The notes beneath the pieces were generated by a model. It did no database searches, was not told where the DNA came from, and was given only the letters and a program-made list of their open reading frames with translations. A DNA stretch of 64,000 nucleotides from Kaistia defluvii. GTDB lineage: Bacteria; Pseudomonadota; Alphaproteobacteria; Rhizobiales; Kaistiaceae. The position numbers were made by a program, and so were the translations under genes. Below, one piece after another: positions 63,210 through 64,000 of the stretch. The stretch is from assembly GCF_040548815.1 (NCBI RefSeq), contig NZ_JBEPSM010000002.1, positions 434,001-498,000 on the forward strand. Reading direction: 5' to 3'. The number at the start of each line of letters is the position of its first letter. The stretch's first letter is position 1.

Positions 63210-64000
63210 GCTGCGGACACCGTGAAATCGCGGTGGGCGGCGGGAAGCACGCGGCCGAGGCGCGCGGCCCATTCTTCCTGTCCTGCTGTCTCGCCAATCA
63301 GATCCTGGCGGATCTCGAACTCGACATAGGGAAGACCGCGCTCCTCGCCGTGAACGGGGATCGAATAGTCCTTCACCAGATCGACCGAGTAGGGCTCATT
63401 GCTGCCGATGACGAGGCCGGCTTCCTGGCCGAGCGCCTCCAGCACCGGAATGGTGAAGCGCTTGTCATTGGCGTAGCAGAGGCCGATCTGCCAGGGGCGC
63501 TGGAACGGCCTCGCGCGAAGCGACGGCGTGAACGAGTGCATCGAGACGAGGATGGTCGGCAGGCCTGCCTCGGCCCGGCGGTCCAGGATCGCCACGATCT
63601 GGCGGTGATAGGGTGCCGCGATCTCGTCAATGCGTTCGGCGCGCTGGTCCGGCGCGAGATCGGCATTGGCCGGCACGATCGTGCCATCCGAGACCAGCGC
63701 GATGCTGTCCGGCGACGTGACGCGGCGGTTGCATTCGACGACCAGGCGCGAATAGCGCTGGAAGACCAACGAGGCGCCAAGCTGCTCGGCGAGACGCTCG
63801 GACACGCCGAGAATGCCGATATCGATGCCGATATGCCGGTCGAGTTCGGCCTGTGGCAGGCCCAGCCCGCCCAGCGCCTTGGGTACGGCATTGCCGGCAT
63901 GGTCGCAGATCAGGACGAAGGGCGAGGCATCGCCCCGATCGATCAGGCCAACCGGTTCGGGGTCCTCCGGGCCAAGCAGCGTGCGCGGGGTTTGCAGGGC
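63206..64000 (-). CDS. N-formylglutamate amidohydrolase-like protein (5' end outside window)
   Basis: 264 residues are visible; the reading frame stays open to the window edge, so the start lies beyond 64000. Family landmarks are in order: CDHAGNAVP, LDRHIGIDIG, VVECNRRV, the SMHSFTP histidine and YSVDLVKDYSIPVH, VEFEIRQDLI. The family hydrolyses N-formyl-L-glutamate in histidine breakdown, but rhizobia carry several paralogues of unknown substrate, and no hut gene is nearby. It is translationally coupled to the isochorismatase-like hydrolase and is upstream of the liv importer on the same strand. Confidence 0.85.
   Translation of the reverse strand, partial: ALQTPRTLLGPEDPEPVGLIDRGDASPFVLICDHAGNAVPKALGGLGLPQAELDRHIGIDIGILGVSERLAEQLGASLVFQRYSRLVVECNRRVTSPDSIALVSDGTIVPANADLAPDQRAERIDEIAAPYHRQIVAILDRRAEAGLPTILVSMHSFTPSLRARPFQRPWQIGLCYANDKRFTIPVLEALGQEAGLVIGSNEPYSVDLVKDYSIPVHGEERGLPYVEFEIRQDLIGETAGQEEWAARLGRVLPAAHRDFTVSAA

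Overview
The window is a GC-rich stretch of an alphaproteobacterial chromosome or large replicon. Gene content (several CUT1 sugar ABC importers with UgpC-type ATPases, a complete Liv importer, IclR/DeoR/FCD-GntR regulators, PRC-barrel and YhaO/YhaN-type proteins) and two kinds of intergenic palindromic repeat are typical of Hyphomicrobiales (Rhizobiales) living on plant or soil carbon. Genus cannot be read from the sequence. No tRNA, rRNA, transposase, phage gene or CRISPR array is visible. It reads as a tightly packed catabolic region rather than a mobile island.

Layout. 0-5 kb: an iron-type ABC permease meeting a TPP-dependent enzyme tail to tail (4-nt overlap), then two secreted proteins of unknown role. 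5-14.3 kb: a GH2 beta-mannosidase-like enzyme, transaldolase, a GH127 beta-L-arabinofuranosidase, a D-amino-acid/D-hydroxyproline dehydrogenase, a 4-hydroxyproline epimerase and a xylitol-dehydrogenase-like enzyme; the middle three look like a module for hydroxyproline-linked arabinosides of plant extensins. 14.4-25.3 kb: a likely L-fucose or related deoxysugar acid locus (keto-deoxy-fuconate dehydrogenase-like SDR, mandelate-racemase-type dehydratase, complete CUT1 importer, IclR regulator, fuconolactonase-like hydrolase, mutarotase, Gfo/Idh/MocA dehydrogenase). 25.4-30.2 kb: a MaoC-like protein, a class III CoA-transferase and a solute-binding-protein-like protein that cannot have a signal peptide, followed by an FCD-GntR regulator and a 2-hydroxyacid dehydrogenase with shared TTGTTAACA-type sites.

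30.3-38.1 kb: a second complete CUT1 importer divergent from a DeoR regulator, a BtpA/SgcQ protein and a malate/lactate-type dehydrogenase. 38.1-48.2 kb: a third CUT1 importer with no ATPase of its own, surrounded by a PLP dehydratase, a DoeB/EutE-like deacylase, an MBL hydrolase, an SDR, a RidA protein, an IclR regulator and an M24 hydrolase. Three copies of one 18-bp palindrome in three promoters of this block suggest a single IclR regulon. 48.2-55.4 kb: FMN reductase, KDPG-aldolase/sugar-kinase pair, and a YhaO/YhaN-type nuclease-SMC pair. 55.7-64 kb: a PLP class V enzyme, a cyclase-family hydrolase, a LivK-M-H-F-G importer, an isochorismatase-type hydrolase and an N-formylglutamate-amidohydrolase-like gene cut by the window end.

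Together the genes describe import and oxidative breakdown of plant-derived sugars, sugar acids and amino compounds, each block with its own importer and local regulator. Enzyme classes are well supported by visible motifs; exact substrates are inference.
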